Below, in pieces: positions 12,042 to 24,400 of a stretch of DNA of 64,000 nt. Made by a program: the position numbers and the translations under genes. Numbering within the stretch: position 1 is the first letter of the stretch; each line of letters begins with the position of its first letter. Source of the stretch: Dasypus novemcinctus (lineage: Eukaryota > Chordata > Mammalia > Cingulata > Dasypodidae). The stretch covers positions 72,803,147 through 72,867,146 of the forward strand of contig NC_080694.1 of NCBI RefSeq assembly GCF_030445035.2. Direction: 5' to 3'. The notes below the pieces were generated by a model. The model was not told the DNA's origin and did no database searches. It worked only from the letters and a program-made list of their open reading frames with translations.

Positions 12042-12440
12042 TATTGCAGGAAAGCAACAGCATTTTTCCTATAGATTAAATATATAACATAATCATTATT
12101 ATTATGGAAACTCATCTGACTATATCTTTTAAGTCATTGAATCGATTTTGTTTCACTCTTGCAAATTGAGAACACTTTACCCAGGAGCTGATATCTTTAA
12201 TGGGAAGTTCACTAGAAAGAAAATATTTTTTCCTGTTTAATGACTGTCCAATATTACATACAAGAAACTTACAGAAATAACAGACGTCTTTAAATATGTG
12301 GTGTTAGGGAAAGCAATAACATTTTTTCCTATAGATTCAACATGCAATATAAATCATTGTTATTATTGGTGACTTTTTATGAATCCTTCATTGACTTAGT
12401 CATTTAATCCCTTTTTCCATTCTTTCAAATTAAGACAAAA
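11983..12440 (+). repeat. Tandem duplication, period about 257 bp, overlapping the OR pseudogene 3' end
   Basis: The block starting gactgtccaatattacatac is present at about 11984 and 12241. It is followed in both copies by a tttttcctatagatt block (about 12063 and 12328) and by a tcatttaatc/tcattgaatc block (about 12135 and 12402). Copies differ by scattered substitutions and small indels, so the duplication is old. The first copy includes the last codons of the receptor pseudogene. Confidence 0.85.
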
Positions 12441-12689
12441 TTAACAATTACAAGTTTTGAAATTGAGATCCACTTATTTCCATTTCCTCCCTATACATAT
12501 AGATATACCGCCACATGATGTAGACACACTGACAAACATAAGCTAGCTTTTCTTGTATTTGGAATAGAATATAATACAGAACTAAATGATTATTCCATAA
12601 TCCCACTAACCAAAGGATTCAACTATTTTCACTTCAGATGTTTCATTTTAAATGTCCACTTTAATTCTTATTCCCCCCTTAGGTATTTT

Positions 12690-13150
12690 TTAATGAAAAT
12701 TTTTATTGTCTTTTTTTTAAAAAAGATACATAGATCACACAAACTGTTACATTACAAAATATGAAGTTCCCAAATACCCCACTCCTCATCCCCTGATATT
12801 CCTCCACATCAAAAACGTCTTTCATCAGTATGACACATTCATTGCATTTGATGAATATATTTTGAAGCACTGCTACTTTGCATGGATGGTAGTTTACATT
12901 GTAGTTTACACTCTCCCCCAGTCCATTCAGTGGGTTATGGCAGGATATATAATGTCCAGCATCTGTACTTGCAATATCATTAAGGACAACTCCAAATCCT
13001 GAAAATTCCCCCTTATCCTGAGGGCTAGAGAAACACCCAGGTCCTACAGTCATGGCAGATGGCTCTGGACTTCTAGTGACTTGCCAGTGGGCTGTACTTT
13101 GGAATTTGTGCTTCTGAATGTGATGGAGTCGGAATCAGATGTGAATTCTT
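12690..13150. mobile_element. Old L1 3' end with a 5' inversion
   Basis: From 12709 to about 13017 the sequence is an L1 3' end on the minus strand (T-run, then the gtttacattgtagtttacactctccc block shared with 50260-50300). From about 13022 to 13150 it is L1 3' UTR in the + orientation, matching the + strand copy at 52155-52275 (cagtcatggcagatg). A head-to-head switch of this kind is the signature of twin priming during L1 insertion. TSDs are not resolved. Confidence 0.72.
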
Positions 13151-13179
13151 ATTTTTATATGTACAAAATGTGCATATTG

Positions 13180-13510
13180 GTACAAAGTTATATACCATTA
13201 CCATATACAGCTACATAGTTTTACATGTTCAATGGAATTATTCACATTAGAAAATAGAATTCATATCATAATATGTTTGGTCATTTATCTATTTCATTTG
13301 GGTAAGTTATTTCAAGTTTTTCATTCTCATAAATCATGAACAAATTTTGATTTTACAATCTACATAATTCCATAAATGGTGTTGCTGAATCAAATAATAT
13401 ACAAGATTAAAGGCTCTTGAACTTATGGCCACATTCCTTTCCAAAATGTTTAATCATTTTATGTAACCATTAGCAATTTATAGCCCTGCCACCTCTTCCA
13501 CATGTCTCAT
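13180..13510. repeat. Probable ancient LINE fragment
   Basis: The series ccataaatggtgttgctgaatcaaa, then aggctcttgaacttatggcc, then cctttccaaaatg is the worn version of a block common in ancient mammalian LINE 3' regions. A related piece occurs at about 48990-49200. The exact family is not determined. Confidence 0.45.
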
Positions 13511-13539
13511 GATTTTTAAAATGTTTTAAATGTGTTGAA

Positions 13540-14230
13540 GCATATCACACATACATAAACATACATAAGCAGTAAGTATGTAGTAATAGTTGTGAACCTA
13601 CAAAACAAATATACATAACATCATACAGGGACATCATACCTCATCATACCTCACAACAACACCTTGCATTGTTGTGAAACATTTATAAAGACTGATTGAA
13701 TAGAATCCTACCAAAATATTACCACCAACCAAAGTATCTTACATTTGGTGTATTTTTCCCTCAACCCTCCCAATTATTTCTTTTTTATATATGAACATAC
13801 ATGAAAAATTAGTGTATAGTTAAAATTGTAAATTTACAAAGCAAACATGCATAACACCATATAGGGATCCCATACATCAACCCACTACCAATACCTTGCA
13901 TTGTGCTGAGACATTTGTACAAATGATGAAAGAATATCATCAAAACCTTACCAATTGTAGTCCTTATATTACATTTGTGAATTTTCCCCAAACTTACCCT
14001 ACTATTATTTTTTTAAAATATATTTTAATGACCAAAGTTGTTAAACTTACAAAATAATCATGCATATGTGCAGGATTCACATACCACTCCCCTCTATCAA
14101 CACACCACACTGTGGTGGAACATTTGTTACAGATTATAATATCATCAGACTATTACAAGGTACATAGCATATATTTGGCATACTTTTTCCATACTCTGTC
14201 ATTATCAACATAGTACAGCTTTACCTTAGA
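13540..14230 (-). repeat. Tandem ~222-bp units in the 3' UTR of L1 E
   Basis: The phrase ccttgcattgt recurs at 13672 and 13894, with a third diverged unit near 14107. Each is flanked by similar aacatttgta and tacttt/tatttt blocks. It mirrors the arrangement in L1 F, so the tandem structure was present in their common ancestor. Confidence 0.78.
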
Positions 14231-14589
14231 TCCAAGAATAGCATATAGTGACTGTTAACTGCAGTACATAGGTCACTCCAGTTGTATTTTTCCCCATGCT
14301 TCTCCACATTCCCACCACCCTGCAATAGTGATGTACATCTGCTGTAGCTCACAAAGGATATTCTAGCATCTAAACCATCAACTACAGTTCTCATCCACTT
14401 CTGAGTTTGCTGTGCTCTTCATCCCAAGATTATCTCTAGGTTTCTTTCAATTGGCATTTTCATCCCTTAGACTACACTTTTCAGCCTCATTCCAATTGAT
14501 AAACCAATTCTTTTTTATTATAATGTGTTACCATCAACTCTATACTTTTCTACACTTTTACTATAAAATGAATTAAAATTTCTTCATAC

Positions 14590-15610
14590 ATTAAACCTCA
14601 GTAGTCCATCTCAGTCCTCCTCTTATCTCATTTAAGAATATGCCACCTAGCACCAGGTCTTGAAGGTATTTTCCTACATTTTCTTCTAGAAGATTTATGG
14701 TTCTCCCTTTTATATTTAGGTTTTTGTTCCATTTTGAGTAATTTTTGTGTAAGATGTGAGATAAGAGTCCTCGTTCCTTCTTTTGGCTTTGAATATCCAG
14801 TTGTCTCAGCACCATTTGTTGAATGGCCTGTTCTTTCTGAGCTGGGTGAGTTTGACAGGCTTGTCAAATATCAATGACCATAGATATGAGGGTCTGTTTC
14901 TTAACCATCCATTCAGTTCCATTGGTCTATGCATCTGTCTTTATGCTAGTACCATGCTATTTTTACCACTGTAGTGAAGTAATATGATTTACAGTTTGGA
15001 AGTGAGAGTCCTCCAATTTCATTTTCCTTTTTAAGATATTTCTGGCTATTTGGGACTCCTTACAAAAATATTTGATAATCATGTTTTTCATTTATTTAAA
15101 ATATGCTTGTGGAATTTTTATTGGGATTGCATTGAATCTATATATGAATTTGGGTAGAATTGGCACCTTAATGATATTTAGTGTTCCAATTCATGAGCAT
15201 TGAAAGTTCTTCCAATTATTTAGGTCCTTATAAATTTCTTTTAACAATGAGTTGTAGTTTGCTGAACACAAGTGCTTTACAATTTTGGTTAAGTTTATCC
15301 ATAAATATTTGATTCTTTTAGTTGCTTTGTAAATGGATTTTTTCCCCTGACTTCCCACTCAGTTTGTACATTACTAATGTCTTTCTTGTGATGTAATTAT
15401 AGGTACTGTGGGTTTTGTTTGTTTGTTTTTGGTTACTGAATGCATGGAATGTCTTTTTCCAACCTTTCACTTTCAATGTGTTGGTATCCTTGGATCTAAG
15501 GTGAATCTCTTGAAGAAAGCACATAGTTGGCTCATATTTTCTTATCCACTCTGCCAGTCTCAATCTTTAGATTGGGTAATTTAATCCATTAACATTCAAT
15601 GTTAATACAG
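14590..15610 (-). pseudogene. L1 ORF2 remnant (element E)
   Basis: ORF2 encodes the L1 endonuclease and reverse transcriptase. The endonuclease start is visible at 15430-15563 (MRLAEWIRKYEPTMCFLQE, with the CLQE motif). The frame then jumps to a late region (15250-15340). The C-terminal third continues at 14591-14990 (IKGRTINLLEENVGKYLQD segment). Several frameshifts are present and the reverse-transcriptase core is missing. It is inactive. Confidence 0.78.
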
Positions 15611-15749
15611 TAAAGGCAGTTTTTATTTCACCCATTATGAGTTTTGTGTTTTACCTGTCATATTTTATTTTCACCACTCTTTTGACACTTTTTGTTACTT
15701 TTAAGGTTATATTGATATAATCTTCATGTCTAGACTCTCATTCAAGCCT

Positions 15750-16510
15750 CTCTCTCCTTTCTTTTCTTTTCAGAATGTAGCACACCCTTTAGTATTTTCT
15801 CCAAAGCAAATCTCTTGCTTAGAAACACTCCAAGTTTCTACATATCTGTGAATATTCTAAACTTATCTTTATTTTTGAAAGACAGTCTTGCCAGATATAA
15901 GTTTCTTGGCTGGAATTTTTTTCTCTTGTACTATCTTAAATATATTATACCACTGCCTTCTTACTTCTATGATTTTTGATGATAAATGAACACTTAACCT
16001 TACTGGATATCCCGTATATGTTAAGTGTTGTTTTTCTTTAGCTTCTCTCAGAATTTTCTTGGTCTTTGGCGTTTGACATTCTGATTAGTATGAGTCTTGG
16101 AGTTGGTATGTTCAGATTTACTCAGATGGGAGTGCGTCGTGCTTCTTGGACATGGATATCCATGTCCTTCAATAGTGTTGGAAAATTTTTACTATTATTT
16201 CCTCAAATATTGCTTCAGCCAACTTTCCTTTCCCTTCTCCTTCTGGAACACCCATGATATATATGCTTGCACATCTCAAACTGTCCTTTTGTTCCCCACT
16301 ACCTTGTTCAATTCTTTCCATCCTTTTATTTTTCAGTTCTTTTGTATGTTTCTTTTTAGAGGAATTTCTTCAATCTCTCCAATTCTTTTTTTTCCTCCTC
16401 AAGTCTGCTATTATATGATTCCAATGTATTTTAACTCATTTATTGTACCTTTCATTCCCATAAGAAAGGCTTTTTCCATGCATGTATTTTTCTACTCATC
16501 CATTGTCTTC
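15750..16510 (-). pseudogene. L1 ORF1 remnant, C-terminal part (element E)
   Basis: It matches element F ORF1 in reverse: a ccatgtccaagaagc-equivalent block sits near 16140-16170, and the nucleic-acid-binding C-terminal segment lies at about 15790-16080. The N-terminal codons lie 20 kb away at 36760-36930 because L1 A inserted between. It contains stops and frame changes. Confidence 0.75.
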
Positions 16511-16518
16511 CTAATATA

Positions 16519-19372
16519 ATTTTTTAAATTTCATTTTATTTATTCATTTTTTAAAAAATAATACATTATAAAAATATGAGGTACCCATTCACCTCGACCG
16601 CCTCCACCCCACCACTCCCCCCACAGTAACACTCTCCCCCATCATCATGACACATCTATTGCATCTGGTGAGTATCTCTGGGCATTGCTGCACCCCATGG
16701 CCTGTGGTCCATACCATAGCCCACACTCTCCCACGTTCAATCCAGTGGGCCATGGGAGGACATACAATGTTTGGCAATTGTCCCTGCAGCACCACTCAGG
16801 ACAACTCCAAGTCCCGAAAATGCCTCCACATCTCATCTCTTCCTCCCATTCCCTGCACCAAGCAGCCACCATGGCCACTTTTTCCACACCAATGCCACAT
16901 TTTCTCAATTATTAACCACAATGGTTCATGAATAGAATATCATTAAGTCCATTCTAATCCTTACTGTATTCCTCCTTTCTGTGGACCTTGTCTTGGTTGT
17001 GTACATTCCACATCTATGTCAAGAGGGGGCTTAGATTCCATGTGGATACTGGATGCAATCCTCCCACTTTCAGTTGTAGGCACTCTAGGCTCCATGGTGT
17101 GGTGGTTGACATTCTACAACTCCATGTTAGCTGAGTGGGGTAAGTCCAATAAATCAGAGTGTAGGAGCTGAAGTCTGTTGAGGCTCAGGGTCTGACTATC
17201 ATATTGTAAGTCCAGAGATTCAAATCCCCTAAATATATCTTAAACCCCAGCACCAACTACAATTCCAGTAAGGTAGCATGAAAGGCTTGTGAAAAGAGAT
17301 CACATCTGAGTCCAGCTCCATCACGCAGAAACACCAGCTCCAAAGAAGGGCCAACTGACATGGCAGTGAACTCCATCTGCCATGACCATAGAAACTGTGG
17401 GTCTCTTTAGCCCTCAAAAGAACCATTACCTGGGGTTGTATCTACTTTATCTGTCTCTGAGACTCTGCTCAGGTGTGCATAAGGGCAATCCTTCTGACAA
17501 CCTCCAGACTCTTTTTTAGAGACTCATAGCCATATAAACTCATTTGTCCTTTCCATTACCCCCTTACTTTAGGTCAAACAGCATTTTTAATTCCTGTTAT
17601 TATATGTAGACAGGGATATTTTGCGGGTCCACGTTGAACCTTTAATTCAAGGTTATTTTCTAGTTATGTCATCAGCTGGTACTTGGTAGTGATCCCTTGG
17701 TGCCAGGGAGGCTCATCCCTGGGTGTCTTGTCCCACCCTGGTTGGAAGGCCTTGCATTTCCATGCTGAGTTTGGCTTTGAGACTGGCCACATTTGAGTAA
17801 CATGGAGGCTGTCAGGAGGGAACTCTTAGGCACAGTGCTGCTCTAGACCTTGTTTTTATTTCAGGTGTATAGGCTCACAAGCATAGTCATTAGTATCAGG
17901 GGGTCACTGTTGGACCCTCATTCCTTCCTGGTCCTTGCCATTGCACCTGGAGGACTGTCACTGCTCCCCTAGGGACCATGACAGAGCCCCCCCCCCCCAG
18001 CCAGGAATCTAGTAACCCCCTGGCTGTTGTTTTTAATTGTTTCCACTATGAGTATATCCAAACATTTCCATGCACCCTGAACACATGCCCTGTATAACTC
18101 CCTGTCAACCATATGTCCCCTGTCAATAACATCCCATACCAGTATTCCTCCACTGCCATTGTTGAACCACTCTGTGATCCAAATCTTCCTGAAAAGTGAA
18201 GCCCAATATAATGTCAGGTTCCCTTACTAGTAAAATGGAATACAGCGATGAGTTTAAAGGTTAGATAGAGAATACATATTGATTTTGAAAAATTCTGCAT
18301 CCTATCTTTTTCTTTTCTTTTTTCCCTAATTATTGAGCTTCTCTTCACAAGAGCCTTAGATCACAGTATTTCATATATACAATATACAGTAGTTCCACAT
18401 ATCAATTATAAAACCTTTTCCCTTCCACAGTGATAATCTTTTAACTTATTCATATCATATTTACTGAAACTGATGTACAGATATTGAGACAATAGCTTTC
18501 AAACAAGGTAACATTTGTGTTTACATTGTGGTTTATACTTTAGGCTATACAGTTTTCTAAATTTGTTAGTTATCCTATGTTTTACATTATGGTTTACATT
18601 ATCAATCTGTCATCCCTTATATGTTTATGGTGTAATATTACATGTTTTATATTCATCCTTGTGTACTCTTGTGAAACACTTCTTTTACCCTCACATTTAC
18701 TTTGCTTCCATCTATTCAATATCTATTTCCCCCTCCCCTTGGGGCTCACAGTGACAGTGAATCTACATTTCTTGAGGAGCCATGTTCAGAGATACTTGCT
18801 ACAGTGTTGAGGGCTTGACTTGCTCAACTGCCCTAATGCCCTGGGAGCCATCATTTCGCTTGAGAGATACAGTTCCCTCTATTTGATAGCATTAGTCTTC
18901 CCCAGGTTGTGGGTCTACCTTCACTGTCATTATATAGGTCTCTACCCAATGGTATAACCAACTCTGGCAAAATGAGCATTCAGATATTCCCTAGGAGTCT
19001 GTCCTGTGTCAGATTATCCCCTTTGAGTATCTCAAATAGGTAACTTTCCTAATTATATTTTAAAAAGGTTTTCTCAGCATTATACTCTCAACCAACACAT
19101 GACAATCTCCTATTTTCATGTGTTGCCCCACCCTGACCCCAATTTCTTGGACAATATTACCCATCCGCCCATCCCTAGTCCCCCTCAAGCCCCCAAAGCC
19201 CCACCCAAAGTTAACCCTATGCCCCCATTTTATCCCTTCCTTGTACACATACTGATCTCTAGCTTATCATAGATTTCACCCATGTAGATGTCAGCTTACA
19301 TCCTTCCTCTACCCCCTGATTTCCTGTAAGCCTATCTTCCAGTCTCTAGCTATCTGAGGCAGCTTGCTTATT
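16519..19372 (-). other. L1 A 3' UTR, about 2.85 kb
   Basis: No gene lies here. The region is non-coding and collinear over its whole length with the L1 B 3' UTR (21457-25126 minus the C insert). It contains a C-rich (G-rich on the sense strand) tract near 16595-16625 and a C-run at 17989-18000. It is much longer than the ~0.5 kb 3' UTR of human L1. Confidence 0.85.
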
Positions 19373-21446
19373 TCATATCACTGAGGTCATGTAGTATTTG
19401 TCCTTCAATGCCTGGGTTGCTTCACTCAACATAAGGTTCTCAAGATTCATCCATGTTATCACATGTGTTTGTAGTGTATTTTTCTTAAAGCCGAGTAGTA
19501 TTCCATTGTATATATATACCATATTTTATTGATCCACTCATCTGTTGATGGGCATTTGAGTTGATTCCAAATTTTGGTGATAATGAACAATGCTGCTATG
19601 AACATTGGTGTGCATGTATCAGTTTGTGTCCATGTTTTCAGTTCTGCTGGATATATACCCAGCAGTGGAATTGCTGGGTCTTATGGCAAATCTATGTTTA
19701 GTTTTTTGAGAAACTACCAAACTGTCCTCCAGAATGGTTAGTCCTTCTGCATCCCCACCAGCAGTGGATGAGTGCTCCCATTTCTTCACATCCTCTCCAG
19801 CATTTGTATTCTTCTGTTTTTTCATAGCCGCCAATCTTTTGGGAGTAAGATGGTATCTCATTGTAGTTTTGAGTTGCATTTCCCTGATAGCTAGAGATTT
19901 GGAGCATTTTTTCATGTGCTTTTTAGGCATTTCTATTTCTTCTTTGGAGAAGTGTCTGTTTAAATCTTTTCCCATTTTTAAAATGGGTTGTTTATCTTTT
20001 TATTTTCAAGATATAGGAGTTCTTTATATATGCAAGTTATAAGTCTCTCATCAGATATATGGTTGCCAAATATTTTCTCCCACTGAGTAGGTTCCCTTTT
20101 TACTTTCTTGACAAAATCCTTTGAGGTGCAGAAGGCTTTAATTTTGGGGACTCCCATTTATCTATTTGTTCTTTTGCTGCTCATGCTTTTGGTGTGATAT
20201 TCATGAAGCCATTTCCTATTACAAGGTCTTGTAGATGTTTCCCTACACTCCTTTCCAAGGTCTTTATGGTATTGGCTCTTATATTAAGGTCTTTGATCCA
20301 TCTTGAGTTGATCTTTATATAAGGTGTGAGATGGTAATCCTCTTTCATTCTTCTACATTTGAATATCCAGTTCTCCAGGTACAATTTGTGGAATACACCA
20401 TTCTCTCCTTGTTGAGAGGGTTTGATGGCTTTATTGAATATTATATGGCTATATATATGAGGTGCTATATCAGAACTTTCAATTCGATTCTATTGGTCAG
20501 GGTGTCTCTCCTTATGCCAATACCATGCTGTTTTCACTACTGTAGCTTTGTAGTATGTTTTGAAGTCCGGTAGTGTGATTCCTCCAATTTCGTTTTTCTT
20601 TTTCCATATGTCTTTGGCTATCCAGGGCCTCTTTCCTTTCCAAATAAATTTCATAGTTAGTTTTTCTAGTTCCTTAAAAAGGCTGTGTTGATTTTTTTGG
20701 GATTGCTTTGAATGTGTAGACCAGTTTTGGTAGGATAGACATCTTAATAATATTTAGTCTTCCTATCCATGAACAGGGAATATTCTTCCATTTATTTAGA
20801 TCTTCTTTGATTCCCTTGAACAGTATTGTATGATTCTTGGTGTATAAGTTTTTTACATCTTTAGTTAAATTTTTTCCTAAGAATTTGATTTTTTAATTTA
20901 CTATTGTGAATGGTATTTGTTTCTTGATTTCCTCCTGATCTTGCTCATTATTGGTGTACAGAAATGCTACAGATTTTTGCACATTGATCTTGTAACCTGC
21001 AAACTGACTAAACTCATTTATGAGTTCTAGAAGCTTTGTTGTAGATCTCTCAGGGATTTCTATGTATAGGATCATGTCTTCTTCAAATAATGAAATTTTG
21101 ACTTCTTCCTTTCCAATTTGAATTCCTTTTATATCTGGTTCTTGCCTCAGTGCTCAAGCAATTTCTTATACGACAATGTTAAATAGAAGGGGAGACAGTG
21201 AGCATCCTTGTCTTGTTCCTGACTTTAGGGGGGAAGGATTTTAGGATTTCTCCATTGTAAACAATGTTGGCTGTGGGTTTTTCATCTATACTCTTTATCA
21301 CGTTCAAAAAATTTCCTTGTATTATGATCTTTTGGAGTGCTTTTATCAAGAAAGTGTGCTGTATTTTGTCAAATGTTTTTTCTTCATCTACAGATGTAAT
21401 CGTGATTTTTTTCCTTCAGTCTGTTTATATGGTGTATTACATTGAT
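19373..21446 (-). pseudogene. L1 ORF2 C-terminal half (element A)
   Basis: This is the reverse transcriptase palm to the C-terminal Cys-rich region, reading right to left. The active-site box, normally FADD, reads F-E-E-D at about 21076-21090. The C-terminal segment CWRGCEEMG with its Cys/His pattern is at about 19760-19800. Stops and frameshifts are numerous (breaks near 19900 and 20180 among others). The N-terminal half is at 32065-33761. It is inactive. Confidence 0.85.
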
Positions 21447-21456
21447 TGATTTTCTT

Positions 21457-24400
21457 TTTTTTTCATTGATTTTGTAAAAATATTACATTAAAAAATATAT
21501 ATATATGAGGTCCCATTCAACACCCCCACCCCCACCCCACCACTCCCCCCCCCCCCCCAGCAACACTCACTCCCATCATCATGACTCATCCATTGCATTT
21601 GGTAAGTACATCTCTGGGCATCTCTGCCCCTCATGGTCAATGGTCCACATCATGGCCCACACTCTCCCCCATTCCATCCAGTGGGCCCTGAGAGGATTTA
21701 CAATGTCCGGTGATTGCCCCTGAAGCACCATCCAGGGGAACTCCACATCCCCAAGGTGCCTCCACATCTCATCTCTTCCTGCCATTCTCCATAAACATCA
21801 GCCACCATGTCCACTTTTCCCACTCCAATGCCACCTTTTCTCTGTGGACCTTGGATTGGTTGTGTCCATTGCACCTCTATGTCAAGAGAAGGCTCAGATT
21901 CCACATGGATACTGGATGCAATCCTCCTGCTTTCAGTTGTCGGCACTCTAGGCTCCATGGTGTGGTGGTTGTCCTTCTTCAACTGCATCTTAGCTGGGTG
22001 AGGTGAGCCCAATAAATCAGATTGTAGGAGCTGGAGTCTGTTGAGGCTCAGGGCCTGGCTATCATATTGTCAGTCCAGAGATTCAAATCCCCTAAATGTA
22101 TCTTAAACCCCAACAGCAACTACAATTCCAGTAAAGTAGCATGAAAGACTTGTGAAAAGAGATCCCATCTGAGTCTAGTTTCATCACGCAGAAATACCAG
22201 CTCCAAAGAAGGGCCATCTGACATGGCAGTGATCCCCATCTGCCATGACCATAGAACCCGTGGGTCTCTTTAGCCCTCAAAGGAAGCAATACCTGGGGAT
22301 TGTATCTACTTAATCTGTCTCTTAGACTCTGCTCAGTTGTGCATAACGGCAATCCTTCTGACAGCCTTCAGACTCTTTTATAGAGACTCGTAGCCATATA
22401 AACTCATTTCTCTTTTCCATTTCCCCCTTACATTAGGTCAAACAGCATTTTAAAGTCATGTTATTATATGTAGACAGGGATATTCTGCTGATCTGCATCG
22501 AACCTTCAATTCAAGGTCATTTTCCAGTTGCATCATCAGTTGGTAATTGATATTGATCCCTCGGTGCCAGGGAGGTTCATCCCTGGGTGTCATGTCCCAC
22601 ACTGGGGGAAAGGCATTGCATTTACATGCTGAGTTTGGCTTTGAGACTGGCCACATTTGAGTAACATGAAGGCTGTCAGGAGGAAATTCCCAGGCACACT
22701 GTTGCTCTAGGCCTAGTTCTTATTTCAGGCATATAGGATCACAAGCATAGTGATTAGTATCATGGTCTCACTCTTGGACCCTCATTCCTTCCCGGTCCTT
22801 GCCGCTGCACCTGGGGGACTGCCGCTGCTCCCTTAGGGACCACAACAGAGCATCCCTGGCCAGGAACCCAGTACCCCCCCAGCTGTAGTGTTTAATTGTT
22901 GCCACTATGAGTATATCCAAACATTACCATGCACCCTGGACATATGCCCTATATAGCTCCCTGTCAGCCATATATCACCTGTCAAGAGTATCCAAACCAG
23001 TATTCCTCTGCTGCCACTGTTGAACCACTCTGTGATCCAGAAAATTGAAGCCCAATATAATGTCAGGATCCCTTACTAGCAAAATGACATATAGCAATGG
23101 GTTTAAAGGTTAGATATAGAATACATGTTGACTTGGAAAAATTCTACATCCTATCTTTTTTCTTATTTTTTTTCCTAATTATTGAACTTCTCTTCACAAG
23201 AGCCCTAGACCACAGCAATTCATATTTACAATATACAGCACTTTCACACATCCACCACAAAACCTTTCCCTTCTACAACGATACTCTTACAACCTATTCA
23301 CATCATATTTACTTAAATTGATGTACAGAGTCTGAGACAATAGCTTTCAAACATCTGTGCTTACATTGTGGTGCATACTTTAGGACACACAGTTTTCTAA
23401 ATTTTTAGTTATCCTATGTCTTACATTATGGTTTACATTATCAGTCTGTCATCTCCTATATGTTTATGGTGTAATATTACATGTTTTATATCCATCCTTG
23501 TGTACTCTTGCAAAACTCCTCTCTTACCCCACATTTACCTTTGTTCCACACATATAACATCCATTTTCCCATCCCCTTGGTGCCCACAGTGACAGGGAAT
23601 CTACATTTCTTGAGGAGCCACGTCCAGAGATACTTGCAACAGTGTTCAGGGCCTAACTTGTTCAAATGCCTCAATGCCCTGGGAGCCACTCTTTCTCTTG
23701 AGAGATAGAGTTCCCTCTATTTGATGGCATTAGTCCTCCCCAGGATGTGGGTCCACCCCCACTCTCACTACTTGGTTCTCTACCCAATGGTACCATCCAC
23801 TCTGGCAAAATGAGCATTCAGACATTCCCCAGAGGCCCGTCCCACATCAGACCATCCCCTCCGAACATCCTAAACAGGTAACCCTCTTAATTACATATAT
23901 ATATTTTTTTTTTGATTTTGGGTAATGTTTTTTTGTTTTGTTTTGTTTTGTTTTATTTATTCTGTAAAAATATTACATTAAAAAAAATATGAGGACCCAT
24001 TCAACCCCACCACCCCCACCCCACCACTCCCCCCCCCCCCCCCAGCAACACTCGTTCCCATCATCATGACACATCCATTGCATTTGGTAAGTACATCTCT
24101 GGGCACCTCTGCACCTCATGGTCAATGGTCCACATCATGGCCCATACTCTCCCCCATTCCATCCAGTGGGCCCTGTGAGGATTTACAATGTCCAGAGATT
24201 GCCCCTGAAGCACCATCCAGGGCAGCTCCAAGTCCCAAAGACGCCTCCACATCTCGTCTCTTCCTTCCATTCCCCATACCCATTAGCCACCATGTCCACT
24301 TTTCCCACTCCAATGCCACCTTTTCTCTGTGGACATTGGATTGGTTGTGTCCATTGCACCTCTATGTCAAGAGGAGGCTCAGATTCCACATGGATACTGG

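Larger units (their letters stand above)
13515..16518 (-). mobile_element. Old L1 element E, 3' part
   Basis: Minus-strand L1 contains, from right to left, the ORF1 C-terminal half (about 15750-16510), the ORF2 start (15430-15640), an ORF2 internal deletion (junction near 15320-15430), the late ORF2 (about 14590-15300) and a 3' UTR with ~220-bp tandem units (13540-14290). It is interrupted at 16519 by L1 A and resumes at 36752. The TSD of L1 A (cctaatat, left copy 16510-16517) lies inside E ORF1. E is of the same lineage as F. Confidence 0.88.
16519..21456 (-). mobile_element. L1 element A, 3' half (3' UTR and ORF2 C-terminal half)
   Basis: A is a full-length-type L1 inserted into E. Its TSD is cctaatat at 16510-16517 and 36752-36759. 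The A-tail appears as a T-rich stretch at 16519-16570. The 3' UTR covers about 16570-19372 and the ORF2 stop is near 19373. ORF2 runs to 21446, where L1 B interrupts it; B's left TSD copy is 21447-21456. The 5' half continues at 32065-36751. Confidence 0.92.
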
